A stretch of 64,000 nt of DNA from Sulfurimonas sp. (GTDB lineage: Bacteria; Campylobacterota; Campylobacteria; Campylobacterales; Sulfurimonadaceae): positions 1-64,000 of the forward strand of contig JALWTK010000086.1 of assembly GCA_027082875.1 (NCBI GenBank), written 5' to 3'. Position 1 is the stretch's first letter. The number at the start of each line of letters is the position of its first letter. Below are positions 10,217 to 21,125 of this stretch, piece after piece. A program made the position numbers and the translations under genes. Under the pieces are notes generated by a model. The model was given only the letters and a program-made list of their open reading frames with translations. It had not been told where the DNA came from and searched no databases.

Positions 10217-11408
10217 ACTTGAGTTCTAGACTCTTTTTAGCGATAAAATGGCGTTTAGACCAGTTCTTCCCCTTAAGCTTTAAAAGAGAGCGGACTTCTT
10301 CATTCACTAGTACATAGTTAAGCACTACCTCAACACTTGATGCACCTTTCATTTTAGACACTTTAAGTACCTTTTTCTCATGTGCCGCGATTGAGACATT
10401 TTCACTCTCTTTAAGTGCAAGATGAGGAATAGTTTTCTTTCCCTTTTTTCTTACATAGTGTGTCGTAAGAGAAATCGTTTTCTTCCCTATTACGTTTGTT
10501 CCATTTTTATAAGTAAGAGTAAGTTCTAACTCCCGAGCACCAAATCCACTAGGAATATTATGCGGTTGAGGATTCTTAATAGTAATATAGAGGCTATTCT
10601 TTTTCTCTTTTAACGATAAGCGAAGGGCATGTAACCACATTGTATCTGTATGTGCACCTTTAAAACCATGGTGACGGACATTACGCATCTTTACTTTACC
10701 ATCATACATTTTATATGTAGCAGCCACATCTTGACGATGCTCACCCATATGACACTCTACACACTTCTTCGAGCCTTTGACATACTCATCTTGCATATTT
10801 GTAAAAATGACACCATTTACACTTCTATCGTTGGCATGACATACAAAGCAGAGTTTATTTGGGTTTTTATCCATAAACTCATGATGTATTGTTTTATGAT
10901 AAGGAGATTTTGCATCACGAAAGGGTCCAGTCATAGTTCCAGACTTTGTCCATTCTACACGATTTATTCCGCGTTTACTTGCATCATATTCATCATGTAT
11001 CTTATCTATATTATGACAGACTACACAGTTTATTCCTTCACTAATAGAGTCTGCGTTCACAGCCTTATCTACTTCACTACCCTTATCAAGTCCCATAACG
11101 GCTGCTATCTCATAATCTTCATCTGTGGAAGTTACAGAGATACGAGGGTTATGACAAGTTGCACATTGAACTTTGACACTATTTAAACTTTTACGAGTTT
11201 TTCGTGATACATAATCAAGTGATTTTCTAAAGTACTCATCATTTTGATAGTGACTCTTTGAGTGCCAGGACTCATCCCACTCTTTTACTATACGAAGATG
11301 ACAAGCCTTGCAACTTTGTGAATCTTGATAGCGTTCATCTACTGCCACTACTTTTGCAGCACCAAAGAGTGAACTGAGTGTTACTAGAAAAAGAAGAAAG
11401 TACTGCAT
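10215..11408 (-). CDS. Pentahaem c-type cytochrome (cytochrome c554-like)
   Basis: Signal peptide and five CxxCH motifs (CKACH, CATCH, CVVCH, CFVCH, CVECH). Confidence 0.85.
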   Translation of the reverse strand: MQYFLLFLVTLSSLFGAAKVVAVDERYQDSQSCKACHLRIVKEWDESWHSKSHYQNDEYFRKSLDYVSRKTRKSLNSVKVQCATCHNPRISVTSTDEDYEIAAVMGLDKGSEVDKAVNADSISEGINCVVCHNIDKIHDEYDASKRGINRVEWTKSGTMTGPFRDAKSPYHKTIHHEFMDKNPNKLCFVCHANDRSVNGVIFTNMQDEYVKGSKKCVECHMGEHRQDVAATYKMYDGKVKMRNVRHHGFKGAHTDTMWLHALRLSLKEKKNSLYITIKNPQPHNIPSGFGARELELTLTYKNGTNVIGKKTISLTTHYVRKKGKKTIPHLALKESENVSIAAHEKKVLKVSKMKGASSVEVVLNYVLVNEEVRSLLKLKGKNWSKRHFIAKKSLELK

Positions 11409-11411
11409 AAC

Positions 11412-12335
11412 TTATCCTTTGTGTTGATTAAGCCAAACCATTAAACCTTTTTGAGCATGCAGTCTATTTTCTGCTTCGTTAAAGACTATCTCACTATGCT
11501 CATCCATGATGTCCTCTGAAACTTCTTGTCCTCTATAAGCTGGAAGACAGTGTAAGAATTTTGCATCTTTTGCAGCAAGACACATCATAAGACCATCAAC
11601 CATAAAACCAGAAAAATCTTTTATGCGTTGCTCTTTTTCGTCTTCTTGACCCATAGAAGCCCAAGTGTCTGTAGTAACAATAGTCGCTCCAGAGATAGCC
11701 TCTTTAGGATCATTCATCACTTTGATAATCGCGCCGCTCTCTTTAGCCATCTCAAATGCTTCTTCTATGATAGCGGCATCTACTTCATAGCCCTTAGGAG
11801 TAGCGATACGAAGTTCAAAACCTAGTTTTGCAGCGAGCATAAGCCATGAGTGCGTCATATTATTTCCATCGCCTACATAAGCGACAACTGCATCTTTTTC
11901 TACCCCATACTCAACCATAGTCAAGTAATCAGCAAGAAGTTGTACGGGATGATAAGAGTCAGTCAGACCATTTATAACTGGTACTGTAGAGTTAGCTGCA
12001 AACTCCTCTATCATAGAGTGCTCAAAAGTACGTATCATAACCATATCACACATACTACTGATAACCTTTGCAGTATCTGCTACAGGTTCACCACGACCGA
12101 GATGAATATCACGGTTAGATAAAAAGAGTGCATGCCCACCAAGCTGGAACATTCCTGTCTCAAAGCTGACGCGAGTACGAGTAGAACTCTTCTCAAATAT
12201 CATTGCAAGTGTTTGCATCTCTAGCTGTTTCTTGTAAACGCCATCTTTAAGATCTTTTTTAATCTCAATAGCAATATCAATAATTTCTAAGATCTCTTCT
12301 TTTGTAAAATCTTTTAGTGTTAAAAAATGTCTCAA
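11412..12335 (-). CDS. argF: Ornithine carbamoyltransferase
   Basis: [41 protein letters not shown] motifs. Confidence 0.97.
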   Translation of the reverse strand: MRHFLTLKDFTKEEILEIIDIAIEIKKDLKDGVYKKQLEMQTLAMIFEKSSTRTRVSFETGMFQLGGHALFLSNRDIHLGRGEPVADTAKVISSMCDMVMIRTFEHSMIEEFAANSTVPVINGLTDSYHPVQLLADYLTMVEYGVEKDAVVAYVGDGNNMTHSWLMLAAKLGFELRIATPKGYEVDAAIIEEAFEMAKESGAIIKVMNDPKEAISGATIVTTDTWASMGQEDEKEQRIKDFSGFMVDGLMMCLAAKDAKFLHCLPAYRGQEVSEDIMDEHSEIVFNEAENRLHAQKGLMVWLNQHKG

Positions 12336-12389
12336 TTTTTCTTCCTAATATTTTTGTTTAATCTATATAATATAATAGTTTATATTAAT

Positions 12390-13364
12390 TTAACTTTTTT
12401 GAAGCATTTTTGCTACTTCTTTGGCATGATATGAGATAATTATATCTGCACCTGCACGTTTAAATGCTATCATCGTCTCCATAACAACACGATCATAGTC
12501 TATAAGATTATTCATTCCTGCCATCTTCAGCATCGCATACTCACCACTTACATTATAGACAGCCATCGGTAAGCTTGTTGCATCTTTTATCTCTCTTACT
12601 AAGTCTAAGTAAGCCAGAGCTGGTTTCACCATAAGGATGTCGGCACCCTGCATCTCATCACTCACAGACTCAGCGATAGCCTCACGACGGTTTGCTGGAT
12701 CCATCTGGTATGAAGAACGATCTCCAAAACTAGGAGTTGACTCAGCCACATCACGGAATGGTCCGTAGTATCCTGAAGCAAACTTTGTAGAGTAAGACAT
12801 GATAGGGAGTTCTTTATACCCTGCTCCATCTAAAGAACTACGAAGTTGCTCAATGATACCATCCATCATACCACTTGGTGCTATCATATCTGCCCCAGCT
12901 TTGGCATGGATGATTGCCTGCTCCCCTGAAATCTCCAAGGTAGCATCATTATCCACAGTCTCATTTACTTCATCAATAATTCCACAGTGTCCATGGTCTG
13001 TATATTCACAAAAACATAAGTCAGTTACTACAAACATATCAGGGTGAGCAGCTTTAATACCTCTTACAGCAGTAGCAATGATGCCATGCTCACAAAGAGA
13101 GTCACTTCCTATGGAATCTTTTGTATCAGGAATACCAAAAAGAATGATAGAGTAGATACCTAAAGACTTCAACTCTTCACACTCTTTGATAGCTACATCT
13201 AAACTCATCTGAAAAACACCAGGCATAGAGCTTACTTCTGTCTTGATATTCTCACCACTTCGTATAAAAAGTGGATAGATAAAGTCTTCTACATGTACAT
13301 GAGTTTCTCTTACTAAAGAGCGCAGATTCTTATTTAAACGGGTACGACGAAATCTTTGAAACAT
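12390..13364 (-). CDS. hemB: Delta-aminolevulinic acid dehydratase (porphobilinogen synthase)
   Basis: [26 protein letters not shown]...[13 protein letters not shown]...[10 protein letters not shown]. Confidence 0.97.
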   Translation of the reverse strand: MFQRFRRTRLNKNLRSLVRETHVHVEDFIYPLFIRSGENIKTEVSSMPGVFQMSLDVAIKECEELKSLGIYSIILFGIPDTKDSIGSDSLCEHGIIATAVRGIKAAHPDMFVVTDLCFCEYTDHGHCGIIDEVNETVDNDATLEISGEQAIIHAKAGADMIAPSGMMDGIIEQLRSSLDGAGYKELPIMSYSTKFASGYYGPFRDVAESTPSFGDRSSYQMDPANRREAIAESVSDEMQGADILMVKPALAYLDLVREIKDATSLPMAVYNVSGEYAMLKMAGMNNLIDYDRVVMETMIAFKRAGADIIISYHAKEVAKMLQKS

Positions 13365-13431
13365 TCTTAAACCTTTTTTTTGCTATAATTAAATTTAGAA
13401 TACTATTTTACCCTTTTAAAGATTAAACTAA

Positions 13432-13995
13432 ATGAATATAACAATTTCCCAAGAAGCAAACTTACCCTCACGTTTTGGTCAGTTTTATGTCAAAGCCTTT
13501 AAACAAGGTGAAAAAGAACACCTAGTTATCTATGCAAAAAAGCTAGAGAAAGAACCTATTGTCCGTATCCATTCCGAGTGTTTGACAGGCGATGCACTAG
13601 GTAGCCTAAAGTGCGACTGTAGAGATCAGCTTGAATATGCATTAGATCTCATTGGTAAAGAGGGTGGCATGGTTATCTATCTCCGTCAAGAAGGAAGAAA
13701 TATCGGACTACTCAACAAAATAAATGCTTATGCCCTACAAGATCAAGGTTTAAATACAATAGAAGCAAACCACCAACTAGGTTTCGCAGCAGATGAACGT
13801 ACTTATGAAATCGTACAGTATATTTTAAATGATTTTAATATTGAAAGAATAAAATTATTAACAAATAATCCTGATAAAATGAGTGCATTAGGGGATATTG
13901 AAATACTCTCTCGCGTTCCCATAATCATAGAAGCAAATGAGTTCAATGCAGCTTACCTTGATACAAAACGCGATGAGATGGGACATCTCTTTTAA
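13432..13995 (+). CDS. ribA: GTP cyclohydrolase II
   Basis: RIHSECLTGDALGSLKCDCRDQL...YLRQEGRNIGL: zinc-binding GCH II signature. Confidence 0.95.
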   Translation: MNITISQEANLPSRFGQFYVKAFKQGEKEHLVIYAKKLEKEPIVRIHSECLTGDALGSLKCDCRDQLEYALDLIGKEGGMVIYLRQEGRNIGLLNKINAYALQDQGLNTIEANHQLGFAADERTYEIVQYILNDFNIERIKLLTNNPDKMSALGDIEILSRVPIIIEANEFNAAYLDTKRDEMGHLF

Positions 13996-15371
13996 AAAAG
14001 TACTCTAAAAGTAGATCCTTCATGCTCTTTACTCTTTATCTCTAACTTAAAATGATGGAGTGCAAGAATATTACTTACTATGAAGAGTCCTAGACCAAGA
14101 GAGTTATTCCATGTATTTTCATTGACTCTGTAGAACTTACTTGTAAGATTTTCTATATCTTTTTTTGAGATGCCTATTCCTGAGTCACTTACACTGCAAC
14201 TCTCTGCATTAAATGTGATAATCACCTCATCTTCTGAATACTTAAAAGCATTTTCAACAAGGTTTGTGATGACCACACTAAAGAGTGAACTATCTCCTTT
14301 TATACTTATACCCTTTTCCCCTTTTATAATAACTTCTCGTTTTGGATAATTAAGTTTAATGTTCTCAACCGTATCGATAATAAGTTCAGAGAGATTTATA
14401 GTTTTGAAGTTCATCTCTTGTTGTCCACTATCTAACTTACTTGAGAGTCGTAGAGTATCTATCAGTTCACTCAATTTCACACCATTTTTGTATATCTTAG
14501 TAAGAAATTTTTGTCGAATATTTGGGTTTATCTTTTCATCTTCCATAAGTGTTTGTGAATAGCCATTTATTACAGCTATTGGGTTCTTAAATTCATGGCT
14601 AATTGCAGAAATGATATCATCTTTTTGCTTATTTGAGCTCTGAAGTTTTGCAGTGAATTTACTCTTTTGTTTCTCTTTTTTAGTCAAAATCTGTGCCACT
14701 TTTGTAAGAAGTAAAGTAATGTTATAGAACTCAAGTGAAAGTTCTGATCGTATATAAGTTTCTTTCTTTTTCTTAGTAAGTGAGCTTAAAAAGTTAGCAA
14801 TTTTTTCTATCTCTTTTTCTATTTTAGCACTTATCTTGTAAGTCACACTGAGTACGAAGAGAAAAAAGAGCAGTAAAAGGCCTAAAATCTCTTCACCTAA
14901 ACTTAAGAGATCTGCATTGATATTTTTTATCTCTTTTGAGAGACGTATATACATAGGAGGATTAAGATTATCATAACGTCTTGCAATATAGAGCAAGTCC
15001 TTGTCTATGGTTTTTGAATGGCGGATTTTAATACCATACTTATTTTTATTTGCTTCTACTATCTCCTCTCTATACTTATGATTTTCCATCTCTTTTTTAT
15101 CTTTATGGGATTCTGCAAGTATCTCTCCATCAAGATTTATAAGTGTCAAACGTAAACCAAGTTTAGTTTTTATATTTTTTGCAAGTTGATCAAGATTTGT
15201 ACCATCTTTGATAGTAAAAGAGATAATTTTTATATCATTTATGAGAGACTCTTTTGTCTGTTCTCTGTGAAAGTTCTCTATCCAGTAATAGACAAGTCCA
15301 CCAAGAATCAAGAAAAGTGTCGTAAAGATGAGTAAAAATTTACGAAGAATAAGTTGGTGGATATTTAACAA
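13992..15371 (-). CDS. Sensor histidine kinase (PhoR-like)
   Basis: Two TM segments flanking a sensor region; H-box ISHEFKNPIAVINGYSQTL; N-box NLVENAFKYS; directly downstream of a regulator in the pst operon. Confidence 0.9.
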   Translation of the reverse strand: MLNIHQLILRKFLLIFTTLFLILGGLVYYWIENFHREQTKESLINDIKIISFTIKDGTNLDQLAKNIKTKLGLRLTLINLDGEILAESHKDKKEMENHKYREEIVEANKNKYGIKIRHSKTIDKDLLYIARRYDNLNPPMYIRLSKEIKNINADLLSLGEEILGLLLLFFLFVLSVTYKISAKIEKEIEKIANFLSSLTKKKKETYIRSELSLEFYNITLLLTKVAQILTKKEKQKSKFTAKLQSSNKQKDDIISAISHEFKNPIAVINGYSQTLMEDEKINPNIRQKFLTKIYKNGVKLSELIDTLRLSSKLDSGQQEMNFKTINLSELIIDTVENIKLNYPKREVIIKGEKGISIKGDSSLFSVVITNLVENAFKYSEDEVIITFNAESCSVSDSGIGISKKDIENLTSKFYRVNENTWNNSLGLGLFIVSNILALHHFKLEIKSKEHEGSTFRVLF

Positions 15372-16033
15372 AATATATACCCTTCCCCTCGAACTGCTTG
15401 AATGTAATTCTTCTCACCACTAGGGTCTATACTCTCTTTGAGCCTTTTTATAGCGACATTGACAGTCTTAGGCTGTTTGTTTTCGCTATCGCCCCAGACA
15501 CGTTCAAGGAGAGTATCACGGCTAAAAAGTACATTTGGATTTTTGATAAATTCAAGAAGAAGTTCTGACTCTAAGTGAGTGAGTTTTACCATTTCACCAG
15601 CAACCGTGAAGCTTTTGTTACTAGTGTTGTAGAGGATATCACGCTGTTTTATGACCTCTTGTATTTGCTTGGTTCTACGTATAAGTGCTGCAACACGTGC
15701 CTTGAGTTCTGCAACATTAAAAGGTTTAGTGATATAGTCATCACCACCACGTTCAAAACCCTCTACTATATCATCAGAGAGGTCTTTTGCACTCACATAG
15801 ATAACAGGTTGATTATAACCCTCTTGACGAATAGTTTGTATAAACATACTCCCCTCAACACCAGGAAGGTTTCTATCCATAAGGATAAGCGAGACATCTT
15901 CTTCATCGAGAATATCACGGACATTAAGAGTATCTACACAAGAGATAACATCATAACCTGCACTGCTAAGAGTATAGTCAAGAAGATCTAAAATATCCTC
16001 TTCATCATCAACTATAAGTATTGTCTTTTTCAT
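15365..16033 (-). CDS. Two-component response regulator, OmpR/PhoB family
   Basis: Receiver (VDDEEDILDLLDYTL, DRNLPGVEG, KPF) plus winged-helix DNA-binding domain ending IQAVRGEGYIF. Confidence 0.93.
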   Translation of the reverse strand: MKKTILIVDDEEDILDLLDYTLSSAGYDVISCVDTLNVRDILDEEDVSLILMDRNLPGVEGSMFIQTIRQEGYNQPVIYVSAKDLSDDIVEGFERGGDDYITKPFNVAELKARVAALIRRTKQIQEVIKQRDILYNTSNKSFTVAGEMVKLTHLESELLLEFIKNPNVLFSRDTLLERVWGDSENKQPKTVNVAIKRLKESIDPSGEKNYIQAVRGEGYIFC

Positions 16034-16069
16034 AACACTATTGTAGCATATTCTAGTTATGAACAGTGT

Positions 16070-16729
16070 TTAGTTATGAAGACTTCCACCTTTTTTTGCA
16101 TAGACTAAAAGGTTAGCGATACTGATGGCACGAGAAGCAATTTTTCCACTTTTACGTAGTGCTCTGAGCATTTTGTGAAATTTCTCAAAAGATTTGAGTC
16201 CATCTGCTTGAGCTGAGAGATTTCTCTCTACCATCTCATAAAGATCATCAGTCTTATTCTCTTCTATGAGTACATCGTTATAGATCTCGCCGATCTCCTC
16301 TTCATCATCACACTCAAGCATACTCAGAGTTAGCTCTATAGCCTTAACTGTTGAACTTTGCATAGGTACTGCATACTCGTTAATAGTCTCTACATCCACA
16401 TCAGAACATACAGCAGTAAAACCACGGATAAAACTTCTCGTATTTGAACATGCACGTGAAAGTTCATTTGTTATCTTCAGATAAGCGATGACTTGGCGAA
16501 GATCTCTTGCTTCTGGAGTGTAGAGTGCAAGTACTTTGATGATAGAGTTATCTATAGCATCTGCTTTTGAACCTATGTTTTTGATGTAAGAACGAGCCTC
16601 TTGAAACTTATCAGTGTCACAAGTTTTGATAGCTGCATTTATTAAGATATTTGCTTCAAGAAGACCATTACCTATCTCAAGAATTTTACTTTTTATCTCA
16701 TCTAAATTTGTTTGAAATTTCGATACCAT
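16070..16729 (-). CDS. phoU: PhoU phosphate signalling protein
   Basis: All-helical 219 aa; RDLRQVIAYLKITNELSRACSN; downstream of pstB. Confidence 0.9.
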   Translation of the reverse strand: MVSKFQTNLDEIKSKILEIGNGLLEANILINAAIKTCDTDKFQEARSYIKNIGSKADAIDNSIIKVLALYTPEARDLRQVIAYLKITNELSRACSNTRSFIRGFTAVCSDVDVETINEYAVPMQSSTVKAIELTLSMLECDDEEEIGEIYNDVLIEENKTDDLYEMVERNLSAQADGLKSFEKFHKMLRALRKSGKIASRAISIANLLVYAKKGGSLHN

Positions 16730-16757
16730 TATTTTTCCCTTTTTTTAATATTTATTT

Positions 16758-17537
16758 TTAACCAAAACGACCAGTAATATAGTCTTCTGTCTTTTTCTCT
16801 TTAGGATTTAAAAAGATATTTTCAGTCTTATCAAACTCTATTAAATCTCCAAGATACATAAATGCTGTGAAGTCACTTATACGAGATGCTTGTTGCATAT
16901 TGTGTGTAACGATGGCGATACTGACATCTTTTTTCAGTTCAACTATAAGCTCTTCAATAGCCCCAGTTGAGATGGGATCAAGTGCAGAAGTTGGCTCATC
17001 AAAAAGCAATATTTCTGGTTTTACAGCAACCGCACGAGCGATACATAAACGCTGTTGCTGTCCACCTGAGAGTCCCATAGCAGACTTATCAAGTCTATCA
17101 TGAACCTCTTTCCACAGAGCTGAGCCCTTAAGTGCCACTTCAACACGATCAGCAAGTTCAGTCTTGTTCTTCACTCCAGCAATCTTAAGACCATAAGCGA
17201 CATTCTCAAAGATACTCATTGGGAAGGGTGTTGGCTTTTGAAAAATCATCCCTATCTTTTGGCGAAGTTCTATAAACTCGTTCTCTTTTTTGATCTCTAG
17301 AATATCACTCACACTTTTATCTTGATCTGTGAACTCTATCTTACCCTCGTATTTATTTCCAGGATAAAGGTCGTGGATACGATTCATACTTCTAAGAAGT
17401 GTAGACTTTCCACAACCACTCGGCCCAATAAGTGCCGTAATAGCATGGCGTTTGATAGGGAGGTTGATATTTTTGAGTGATGGATGCTCCACACCAGGGT
17501 AGGTAAATGAGAATTTTTTAATGTTTAAAACTGGCAT
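16758..17537 (-). CDS. pstB: Phosphate ABC transporter ATP-binding protein
   Basis: [44 protein letters not shown]. Confidence 0.97.
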   Translation of the reverse strand: MPVLNIKKFSFTYPGVEHPSLKNINLPIKRHAITALIGPSGCGKSTLLRSMNRIHDLYPGNKYEGKIEFTDQDKSVSDILEIKKENEFIELRQKIGMIFQKPTPFPMSIFENVAYGLKIAGVKNKTELADRVEVALKGSALWKEVHDRLDKSAMGLSGGQQQRLCIARAVAVKPEILLFDEPTSALDPISTGAIEELIVELKKDVSIAIVTHNMQQASRISDFTAFMYLGDLIEFDKTENIFLNPKEKKTEDYITGRFG

Positions 17538-17545
17538 AATTTTTC

Positions 17546-18349
17546 CTATTTTTTGTTTCTAGTGATAAATCTACCACTTAAGTTGATGATAAGTACAAGG
17601 ACTGTGAGTATAAATGAAGCAGCCCAAGCTAAATCACGGCTAGACTCTTCTGGCTCATTTGCAAGATCGTAGATACTTACTGTCAATGAGGGAAATGATT
17701 CAGTTAAATCAAGGCTAAAATAGTTTGATGTCTCTGAAGTGAAAAGTAGTGGTGCTGTCTCACCGATGATGCGAGCAAACGCAAGGAGGATACCGGTCAT
17801 GATACCTACTTTTGCTGCTTTTATAACGATATCAATGATGACCTTGTACTTACTTGCACCAAGAGCAATCCCTGCTTCTCTGAGTTCACGAGGAACGAGA
17901 GAGAGCATATTGTCAGTAGTGTTTATAACAACTGGTATCATCATAATAGCTAAGGCGATAGCTCCTGCAAAACCACTTGTCCCACCAGTAGGAACAACCA
18001 CAACAGCATAAACAAAGGCACCAATAACAATAGAAGGTGCTGACATCATGATGTCAGAGAGGTCACGGATAACATCGGCATACTTCCCACGACCATACTC
18101 CTGTATGTAGATACCAGCAGCCATTCCAAGAGGAATACCGATAATAGAGGCAAGTCCAGCTAAAATCATCTGACCAACAATAAGGTTACGAAGTCCTCCA
18201 TCTATAAGGTCATTTAAAAAGAGTCCAAAGTGAAATGAGCTTAACCCTTTTATAAAGAGAGTTGTCAGTATCCAAGCTAAAAATGCTAAACCGATGAGTG
18301 CAGAAAAAATACTAAGTCCTAAAAAGATTTTATTTATGATAAGTCTCAT
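17546..18349 (-). CDS. pstA: Phosphate ABC transporter permease PstA
   Basis: PstA signature [44 protein letters not shown]. Confidence 0.96.
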   Translation of the reverse strand: MRLIINKIFLGLSIFSALIGLAFLAWILTTLFIKGLSSFHFGLFLNDLIDGGLRNLIVGQMILAGLASIIGIPLGMAAGIYIQEYGRGKYADVIRDLSDIMMSAPSIVIGAFVYAVVVVPTGGTSGFAGAIALAIMMIPVVINTTDNMLSLVPRELREAGIALGASKYKVIIDIVIKAAKVGIMTGILLAFARIIGETAPLLFTSETSNYFSLDLTESFPSLTVSIYDLANEPEESSRDLAWAASFILTVLVLIINLSGRFITRNKK

Positions 18350-19353
18350 TATTTAGCCTTTTTAAGAAAGTAAAATTTTGCGATACTTATTACCGCAAAA
18401 GAGATAATGAAAAGGATAAGTGCAAGATAGAAAAGTGCAGACTCACCAAGCCCACTTGCCTCACCAAAGTTATTTGCCATAGCAACAGGGATAGAAATAG
18501 TAGGATCTGTAATCTTCTGAGGCAGTACAAATATAGATCCGATAAGAAACGCCACCGCCATAGTCTCACCAAGAGCACGACCAAGAGCTAAGATGATAGA
18601 GCCGATGATACCCACCTTAGAGTATGGAAAGATGATATCTTTGATGACCTCAAACTTTGTAGCACCGAGTGCATAAGCAGACTCTTTTAGTACTGCTGGT
18701 GTTGTATTCATACTATCACGAGTAATAGCTGCCATAAATGGAAGTATCATAACACCTAGAACCAGTCCAGCCGTTAAAAGTGAGACCTGATACCCACCAA
18801 ACATATCAGCGATGATAGGTGCGAAATAGTAAAGACCCCACATACCAAAGATGATAGATGGAATAGCTGCTAGAAGCTCTATAGCAATTCCTACAACATT
18901 TGAGATATTTTTCGGTGCTATCTCTGCTAAGAAGACTGCAATACCCATAGCGATAGGAAGGGCAAATACAAGAGCGATAAGAGTAGTAAGAAGTGTCCCT
19001 ACAATAGGCACAAGACCACCATAGATAGTCTTTGTAGTAACATCATCGTCTTCATCATCAAGCATCATATCATCATCTTCATCATCAAGCATCATATCAT
19101 CTTCATCTTCTATACTGGCATCTTTAACTTCACTACTTGCTTTGTCACTCATATTTGTAGAGGGTGTTACAGCGGTAGAAGAAGAGATCTCTATAGGAAC
19201 TTCTTTGTTCCAATCAGGGTTAGTAATAAAGTCAAACCCAAACTCATCAATAGCGGGTTTAGCAGCACTGTAGAGGGTAATGAAGATACCAACAAGAAGT
19301 ACAAAGACAAGTGATGCACTCGAAAGTGCAAGTTTTTGAAAGATTTTTTCCAT
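18349..19353 (-). CDS. pstC: Phosphate ABC transporter permease PstC with acidic repeat insertion
   Basis: ALPIAMGIAVFLAEI, LKESAYALGATKFEVI, RALGETMAVAFL; acidic DDEDDDMML repeats after TM1. Confidence 0.95.
   Translation of the reverse strand: MEKIFQKLALSSASLVFVLLVGIFITLYSAAKPAIDEFGFDFITNPDWNKEVPIEISSSTAVTPSTNMSDKASSEVKDASIEDEDDMMLDDEDDDMMLDDEDDDVTTKTIYGGLVPIVGTLLTTLIALVFALPIAMGIAVFLAEIAPKNISNVVGIAIELLAAIPSIIFGMWGLYYFAPIIADMFGGYQVSLLTAGLVLGVMILPFMAAITRDSMNTTPAVLKESAYALGATKFEVIKDIIFPYSKVGIIGSIILALGRALGETMAVAFLIGSIFVLPQKITDPTISIPVAMANNFGEASGLGESALFYLALILFIISFAVISIAKFYFLKKAK
19042..19110. repeat. 27-bp in-frame tandem repeat within pstC
   Basis: ttcatcatcaagcatcatatcatcatc at 19051-19077 repeated from 19078; encodes DDEDDDMML units. 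Confidence 0.9.
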
Positions 19354-19402
19354 ATATTTTTAAGCCTATTGTAAAATAAAGTATGGAATTTTACTAAAAT
19401 TT

Positions 19403-19419
19403 GATTACGTTAAGGTTAC
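19403..19419 (-). promoter_or_regulatory. Putative PHO-box-like direct repeat upstream of pstC
   Basis: Gene-sense GTAACC-TTAAC-GTAATC; TAAAAT hexamer 9 bp downstream (19388-19393). Confidence 0.75.
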
Positions 19420-19424
19420 AAGAG

Positions 19425-21092
19425 TTAAAAGAACTCCATATCTCCATCATCTTCGGGCAGAACACTAGGCTCAAGAGACATCTCAATCTGTGCAATATTT
19501 GAGTAAAATGACTTATCCATATAGTGAATATCTTCTGCTGTTTTTTCTTCAAGCACAGTGCGTTTCCACTCTAAAAGATCAGAAATAAGTCCTCTCATGA
19601 GAAGCAGAAGCATCTCACTATTTTCATCAAGAGTATACTCTGTAAGTTTTTGTCCTAAGAGCATGAGAGAGTAACTCAAATCTTTAAATTCAAAGAGAGG
19701 GTTAAGCACTCTTGTATATCCTGCAAAAAAGTGGATCAGGGCTGCATTCATCTCTATTGAGTACTCATTTGTGTAGTTTATCATCTCCACATCACGTTCA
19801 AGTTCATGAAGTTCATCATAGACTTCAGGATCAAGGTCTATCTCACTAAAGTAACTTTCTGCAGAGGTTTCAAGACTCTCTTTTTCTACTTTTATACTTA
19901 GCTCTTCCTCTTTTTGTACAGAATCGATACACTTATGCTCATGTTGAAATTTGTAAGACATATCTATAAAGTAACGCAAGGCATCTGCTAGATCGATAGA
20001 AGCTATGTTGAAGGTCTTAACATTTTCATCCTCAGCATAAAGATGAGCAGACCAGTGCTCAAATGCTTCAAGTAAAAAGAGGAAAATATCCTCTAAGTCT
20101 TGATCTTTTTTCACAAGAAGATAAGCAATAGTTCCCGCTACACTGAGCTCATAGATAGCCTCAAGGTGTTCATGAATCTCTTTTAAACCACTAATATCAG
20201 TTATCTGCTCTTTAAATTGATAAAGAGCAGTAGTAAAAGTAGTCACTTTTAGATCGTTTGCTGGTTCATCCATCATCTCAAATGCAGCAATATGAAGTGC
20301 TGTAGTGAGATTTCCTGATAGCAACATCTTATCTTGAAGTTTTCTAAAGCTGGAGTTATCGTTGAGTCTTGAGCTCTTTTCCATCTCTTTGCTTGTTTTT
20401 ATAAGTTTAGAGAGGGCAAGTTCATGTGTAGTAGAGAAATGAGCATCGAGCTTGAGCTTCTCACTCTCTAAAGATTTAAAGTGAATTTTCCCTATTTTAT
20501 TAAAGAGGTAGTTTACTTTTTGTTTTTTACTATTTATCTCATTATAAAAATCTAATTCACTTTGTGTTATCTCTACACAGAAGATTTTATGTACTTTTTT
20601 ACGAGAACTAACATTGAGCTGATCTAAAAAAACAAGATAACTACTCGACTCTTTTTCTATAAAAACACGGTACTTATTTGTAGCATACTCTGTTTTTTCT
20701 ACATAACAGGGATCAAACTGAGAGTACTCATAATGGTTTATATACTTAGAAAAGACCTCTTTTTCATCAATATTACACGAGGTAAAGTAGGTATCAAGAT
20801 GTCTATTTGTCGCACCAAAACGGCGTTTACCAAGTGTAGAAAATAGATGCCTTCTTCTCTCTCTATCATCAATACAGATATTTGCTATTTCAAGATAGTA
20901 TGCTCTATCTACTTTTATGTTTACCTGTCTTAAAGAGATGGTTGTATCATCATTTTTCTGATACTGAATATATTGTGCAAAGTGCTTTGAGGCATTCTCT
21001 TCACTAATATATAGGATATTCTCGAGAGCTTCATAAGAGCTCGCAGTAGCAGGTGTTTGAAAAGAAAAAGTGTGAGATAGATTTTTATTCAT
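19425..21092 (-). CDS. Conserved-context hypothetical protein (555 aa) in the pst cluster
   Basis: Intact 555-aa ORF between pstS and pstC; no recognised family; acidic, helix-rich C-terminal half. Confidence 0.8.
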   Translation of the reverse strand: MNKNLSHTFSFQTPATASSYEALENILYISEENASKHFAQYIQYQKNDDTTISLRQVNIKVDRAYYLEIANICIDDRERRRHLFSTLGKRRFGATNRHLDTYFTSCNIDEKEVFSKYINHYEYSQFDPCYVEKTEYATNKYRVFIEKESSSYLVFLDQLNVSSRKKVHKIFCVEITQSELDFYNEINSKKQKVNYLFNKIGKIHFKSLESEKLKLDAHFSTTHELALSKLIKTSKEMEKSSRLNDNSSFRKLQDKMLLSGNLTTALHIAAFEMMDEPANDLKVTTFTTALYQFKEQITDISGLKEIHEHLEAIYELSVAGTIAYLLVKKDQDLEDIFLFLLEAFEHWSAHLYAEDENVKTFNIASIDLADALRYFIDMSYKFQHEHKCIDSVQKEEELSIKVEKESLETSAESYFSEIDLDPEVYDELHELERDVEMINYTNEYSIEMNAALIHFFAGYTRVLNPLFEFKDLSYSLMLLGQKLTEYTLDENSEMLLLLMRGLISDLLEWKRTVLEEKTAEDIHYMDKSFYSNIAQIEMSLEPSVLPEDDGDMEFF

Positions 21093-21125
21093 AAGTGAGA
21101 TTCTACACCAACTTGACTGAAGGGA

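Noticed and set aside
10650-11186. 178-aa plus-strand ORF
   Set aside because: Antisense to the pentahaem cytochrome; composition is low-complexity Cys/Thr/Ile/Tyr as expected from reverse reading.
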